Of a DNA stretch of 47,586 nt, positions 44,649 to 47,586 are shown one piece after another. Numbering within the stretch: position 1 is the first letter of the stretch; each line of letters starts with the position of its first letter. Below the pieces are notes generated by a model. The model saw nothing but the letters and a program-made list of their open reading frames with translations, did not search any database and was not told the DNA's origin. Made by a program: the position numbers and the translations under genes. This DNA is from a virus: the IMG/VR virus record IMGVR_UViG_3300007354_000128, positions 1 to 47,586 of that record, one strand, 5' to 3'.

Positions 44649-45692
44649 GTGGCGATTAAAAAATGCAAGGAGTGCGGCAGTAAAAGGGGCCGCCAGTTGG
44701 GACGCCCGGGCATAATGTTTTGGGTGGCGGCGGCGGGGGCGGCCATGCTCCTGGTCGCTTGCTCGCCCGGCGACGACAAACCGCCGTTGGCCTACAAAAT
44801 AATCGAGCAGTTTGATTTGCCGCCATATAAGTGGCAGATAGACGTTCAGGTTGAGACCCCGCCGGGCAACGCCATAAACCAGGCCCCCCTTGATCGCCTT
44901 GCCGACTACATCGCCACCCAAAAGAAAAACAAAGTAGGGGCGGTCGAGCGCTGGTGGGTGCGCTTTTTTCTGCCGAACTCCGGGAAGCAGGGGTCGTTTG
45001 CTCTCGTACATTGGGAAAAGGGGAGGCGCGAATTTCAATGGGTGCCGATGAATTATCCCCCCGGTTTTTTCGGACCCGCGGATCCGCCCCTCCCTTATGA
45101 GATAACAAAAAGTAAAGTCGAGCCTGGCCAGTGGTGGCAGGTGGAGGTTGTGATTCCGCGCCCGTCTGCCGGTAAGCCCGATGAAAAGCTGCTGGAGCAG
45201 TTCTTCGAATATTTACGGCTTAGGCTGGAGGGCAAGGACGGCAGGGCTAAATGTTGGATATTGGCTCTTTACTTCAAAGGCGAGGAGAAGGGGAACCCTT
45301 ATTTTTACTCGATGTATGATTCGGACTGTGGGTTCCTGGCCCGATTCAAAGTGTCTCGGTACCCGGCTGACTACTCCGGCCCCCGGGAACCGCCCACGCC
45401 GTACAGGCTTAAATCGTTGAGGGTTGTAAGGGGTTCTACCTGGTCTGCCTCTATCGTGCCGGCCCGGCCGCGAGATCATGTTTTGCGCGAGTCGCTCCTC
45501 CTGGATTTTGTGGGTTTCGCACGCGGCCACGCAGCCATCATGGCCGGAAAGGTCAAGTCTTGGTCGGTGGGCTTTTCTTTCCCCGGCCGTCTTTCTTTTT
45601 TCGAGGTGAAGATGCGCGACGGCAAGACGGAAAAGAGATGGAATAAGTTCAACGTGCCGGCGGTTTTTAAAATACAAAAGGCTGCCCAATGA
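44649..45692 (+). CDS. Three-repeat membrane lipoprotein, probable lysogenic conversion gene
   Basis: A 347-residue protein. The N-terminus has KKCKECGSKRG, then a hydrophobic segment with a lipobox-like MLLVACSPG (Cys about 38). The mature part is three repeats of about 100 residues, each with a Pro-Tyr start (PLAYKIIEQF, PLPYEITKSK, PTPYRLKSLR), a W/S-rich strand, and an end of the FFGPADPP/YSGPREPP type. GTG at 44649 with GGGGGAG upstream. It sits beside the repressor, the classic place for superinfection exclusion or lysogenic-conversion genes. Codon use is less GC-rich than the virion genes, which suggests acquisition from elsewhere. Confidence 0.7.
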   Translation: MAIKKCKECGSKRGRQLGRPGIMFWVAAAGAAMLLVACSPGDDKPPLAYKIIEQFDLPPYKWQIDVQVETPPGNAINQAPLDRLADYIATQKKNKVGAVERWWVRFFLPNSGKQGSFALVHWEKGRREFQWVPMNYPPGFFGPADPPLPYEITKSKVEPGQWWQVEVVIPRPSAGKPDEKLLEQFFEYLRLRLEGKDGRAKCWILALYFKGEEKGNPYFYSMYDSDCGFLARFKVSRYPADYSGPREPPTPYRLKSLRVVRGSTWSASIVPARPRDHVLRESLLLDFVGFARGHAAIMAGKVKSWSVGFSFPGRLSFFEVKMRDGKTEKRWNKFNVPAVFKIQKAAQ

Positions 45693-45808
45693 TCCGCCGC
45701 CTGCTGGTCCTGGCCTGCGTGGCCGCGGCCGCCGGCCTGCTCGGCCTGGCCCTGCGGCTGGGGGAGGGGCGGGAGTTGCTAACCTACAGGGAAAAGGGAG
45801 GGGAATGA
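45689..45808 (+). CDS. 39-aa membrane peptide
   Basis: ATG at 45689 in ATGA overlap with the lipoprotein stop. The product is one hydrophobic helix (LLVLACVAAAAGLLGLAL) followed by a charged tail ending REKGGE. The TGA overlaps the next ATG. Coupled translation on both sides supports a real gene. Confidence 0.58.
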   Translation: MIRRLLVLACVAAAAGLLGLALRLGEGRELLTYREKGGE

Positions 45809-46197
45809 TGCCGATTAATACCGCGGACACGCAGTACGGCGATGCCCAAGGGACCGTTTCCATTGATTGGCACACAAGCGAGATTCATGAATGGGCCAAG
45901 GATTTGGGGGTGCCCAGCAACTATTTCCCGTTGGGGATCAGTTTCCGCCTTGGCGCGGTGGGCCCCCAACAGGAACCAGTTTTATTAGTTACTATCTTTG
46001 CGGCCGACAAGGCCATGGTGGGCGAGACGGCGGATGACATAATCAGGTACGTCGAGCAGCATCCGAGCATCCCGGTAAAACAGTGGGATGGAAGGGCCTC
46101 GCTCGCCGACCTGCAGAAATACATCAAGCGGTTTGAGGCCGTCGCTAAGTCCGTGAAGATCATCGGCGACACTAAGTTTGTTCCTGAGGAAGAGTGA
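45805..46197 (+). CDS. Hypothetical protein beside the repressor
   Basis: A 130-residue soluble protein (MMPINTADTQYGDAQGTVSI, then VLLVTIFAADKAMVGETADDII and LQKYIKRFEAVAKSVKIIGD). Alpha/beta composition, no known motif. Coupled to the membrane peptide by ATGA. With the lipoprotein it forms a three-gene plus-strand set that is probably expressed in the lysogen. Confidence 0.7.
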   Translation: MMPINTADTQYGDAQGTVSIDWHTSEIHEWAKDLGVPSNYFPLGISFRLGAVGPQQEPVLLVTIFAADKAMVGETADDIIRYVEQHPSIPVKQWDGRASLADLQKYIKRFEAVAKSVKIIGDTKFVPEEE

Positions 46198-46205
46198 GCG
46201 CCCCC

Positions 46206-46234
46206 TTGACAATTCCCCCCGGGAGCAGTTACCG
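46206..46234 (+). promoter_or_regulatory. Candidate integrase promoter with weak -10
   Basis: TTGACA (46206-46211) with 17 bp to a poor -10 (TTACCG, 46229-46234; or TACCGT one base later). A perfect -35 with a weak -10 suggests activator dependence; the CII-type protein is a natural candidate. Confidence 0.45.
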
Positions 46235-46256
46235 TTGATCCAGCTTACGTTCGCTC

Positions 46257-46287
46257 CGCCCGCAACCGGGAATCTCGGTTGTGGGCG
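46257..46287 (+). promoter_or_regulatory. 12-bp hairpin over the excisionase start
   Basis: Arms 46257-46268 and 46276-46287, with one G-U pair and a 7-nt loop. The GTG start of the excisionase (46281) is inside the right arm, so the hairpin would hide it. TCTGTTTTC follows, so it may also act as a weak terminator for the preceding genes. Confidence 0.55.
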
Positions 46288-46619
46288 AATCTGTTTTCAA
46301 CTTTCCGACCGTACTGACCCCCGAGGAGGCAGCCTCGTTGCTCCGGGTGCACCCGGAGACGGTGCGCCGCCTTATGCGCGAAGGCAGGCTCCCCGCCGCC
46401 AAGGTGGGCGGCTCCTGGCGCACCACCGCCGAGGCGCTTAGTGCCCACCTGGCGGACCAAATACGGGTGGCGCACGCGGGTGGAGGTGCGCGGGGAGAAG
46501 GTCTACGGCCCGACCTTCCCCTACAAGGCGCAGGCCAAGGCGTGGTGCGCGGCCGAAAAAAAGCGGCGCGCCGGCCGAACATTGCCCAGCGGCACATCAG
46601 GATTGTTGTCCCTGGTTGA
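46281..46619 (+). CDS. xis: Excisionase-type HTH protein
   Basis: The first 55-60 residues are an excisionase/MerR-type winged HTH: FPTVLTPEEAASLLRVHPET then VRRLMREGRLPAAKVGGSWR (about 9-49), finishing near LSAHLADQ. The rest of this frame overlaps the integrase gene and has low-complexity, shadow-like composition, so the functional protein may be only the first part or may end by frameshift. GTG at 46281 is weakly supported. It would direct excision with the integrase. Confidence 0.65.
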   Translation: MGESVFNFPTVLTPEEAASLLRVHPETVRRLMREGRLPAAKVGGSWRTTAEALSAHLADQIRVAHAGGGARGEGLRPDLPLQGAGQGVVRGRKKAARRPNIAQRHIRIVVPG

Positions 46620-47586
46620 GCTGCATCTTGATGAAGTACAGATCAACCGCACCTCTAAGACCTACTATGAAAAACGCGGCTCGCTTGAGCGACTCCTGGC
46701 ACATGTGGGCAATGCGGAGCCCGAGGCCGTAACCCCGCCCGACATCCTGCAACTGCTCAATCAGCGAGCCCGCGAAGCATCCAACCACGCAGCCAACAAG
46801 GATCTCAAAAACATCAGGTCGTTTTATCGCTGGCTGGCCCGCCATTATGGCATCCTGCACGATCCGACGGCTGTGATCGAGCGTAAGTCTCACCAGAAAA
46901 AGACGCGGCGGCTGCTGCCCATCGGTGACATTTTCAAGGTGATCATGGCCGCGGCCATGCCGGAGCGGGCGCTGGTGGCCGCCTGCTGGCACACCGCCGC
47001 CCGCAAAGGGGAGATACTACGGCTGCGCTGGGACGAGGACGTGAATCTGGAGCATCGCTGGATCAGGCTAGGCACCCGCAAGACCCGCGATGGCTCCATG
47101 CGCTACGAGCGCCTTTGGATCAACGATGACCTGCTGTCGCTGCTCAAGGAGTTATGGCGCACCAGGGACAAGGGCAGCCCGCACCTTTTCCCCGCCTGCT
47201 ACCAGCCTGACGAGCACGGCAACAACTGGCGGGGAGAGCAGCGTGCGCACCGGGTCCTGGTGGGCTATCGGCGCCGGAGGAAAGACGGCACCTACAAGGA
47301 GAGCGGCGGCCTGTGCCGGCGGGCGGGGGTCGACCTCTTTGGCTTCCACGACATCCGCCACACCGCTGCAAAGTATTTAAACGATCTGCAGAAGGTGGGG
47401 ATTAAAAAGGTGCAGCAGGTGCTGCGCCAGCGCCGCCAAACCACCACGGAGCTTTACTTGGAGGGGAACTACAGCGACACCACGGGCGCGTTGGATCTGC
47501 TGACCTGGGCAAACGTCCAGCAGATCGTCTCGAAAAACGTCTCAGAAGAAGAAAACAAGGGGCCGGCCGAGCAGCCAACCCCTTGA
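46441..47586 (+). CDS. int: Tyrosine-recombinase phage integrase
   Basis: A 381-residue integrase. N-terminal arm-binding part (WRTKYGWRTRVEVRGEKVYGP), core-binding helices (about 55-145), and a catalytic domain with AARKGEILRLRW (Arg 188), FHDIRHTAA (His 303, Arg 306) and the nucleophile Tyr 339 in TTTELYLEG. The usual LGH motif before it reads LRQ, so the second conserved His is Gln here. GTG at 46441 with GAGG six bases upstream; it lies inside the excisionase frame. The gene ends exactly at the window edge, so attP/attR is not visible. Confidence 0.92.
   Translation: MPTWRTKYGWRTRVEVRGEKVYGPTFPYKAQAKAWCAAEKKRRAGRTLPSGTSGLLSLVELHLDEVQINRTSKTYYEKRGSLERLLAHVGNAEPEAVTPPDILQLLNQRAREASNHAANKDLKNIRSFYRWLARHYGILHDPTAVIERKSHQKKTRRLLPIGDIFKVIMAAAMPERALVAACWHTAARKGEILRLRWDEDVNLEHRWIRLGTRKTRDGSMRYERLWINDDLLSLLKELWRTRDKGSPHLFPACYQPDEHGNNWRGEQRAHRVLVGYRRRRKDGTYKESGGLCRRAGVDLFGFHDIRHTAAKYLNDLQKVGIKKVQQVLRQRRQTTTELYLEGNYSDTTGALDLLTWANVQQIVSKNVSEEENKGPAEQPTP

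Noticed and set aside
46441-46619. C-terminal half of the excisionase frame as a genuine domain
   Set aside because: Its sequence is a frame-shifted reading of the integrase N-terminus, Arg/Gly-rich without family features, so I do not assign function to it.
1-47586. tRNA, rRNA or insertion sequences
   Set aside because: I looked for clover-leaf-like or transposase patterns and saw none that could be supported. The integrase is the only recombinase.

Overview
The window is one temperate tailed-phage genome (a prophage) in a very GC-rich bacterium. No host housekeeping gene is visible. The window opens on the stop codon of its first gene and closes on the stop codon of the integrase, so neither attachment site can be seen. 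The strong Shine-Dalgarno sites, long runs of ATGA/GTGA stop-start overlaps and a protein mix often met in phages of GC-rich Desulfobacterota and other proteobacteria suggest such a host, but that placement is a guess.

Layout. The repressor switch lies at 43.4-44.6 kb: a Cro-like regulator and a CII/CP76-type regulator leftward, and a CI-type repressor rightward. Right of it, on the plus strand, are three probable lysogeny-expressed genes (44.65-46.2 kb, headed by a three-repeat lipoprotein), an excisionase and a tyrosine integrase. Everything left of 43.9 kb reads leftward. The early region (43.4-29.6 kb) holds a phage beta clamp, many small zinc-ribbon or membrane proteins, a radical SAM protein, a secreted thermonuclease, an ASCH-DUF4326 fusion, a DUF4031-nuclease fusion, an SNF2 helicase, a replisome organiser with an origin-like repeat block inside its gene, a DnaC-like loader and small regulators. 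A control region at 29.4-29.64 kb has 10-bp tandem repeats, a promoter with a palindromic spacer and two hairpin terminators in the leader; I read it as the late-gene switch.

The late region (29.4-2.6 kb) is a mosaic. It holds a gpZ-like gene, a 500-bp non-coding block that may hold cos, a ParB-domain gene and a Mom-family DNA-modification gene. A lambda-type head set follows (Nu1, A, W, B, C with nested scaffold, D with internal repeats, E, FII), then a Mu-type contractile tail (gp37, gp38, sheath L, tube M, gp41 with a -1 frameshift, tape measure, N, P, 45, 46, 47, 48), tail fibres and lysis genes. At the far left a separate four-gene operon of unknown function (2388-1) has its own promoter.

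How it fits together. The helicase loader, organiser, SNF2 helicase and clamp would redirect host replication to phage DNA. Mom would modify that DNA. The lambda-type terminase would cut and package it into a gpE/gpD-type shell joined to a Mu-type contractile tail. The left operon and the genes beside the repressor are the places where an undescribed accessory function is most likely.
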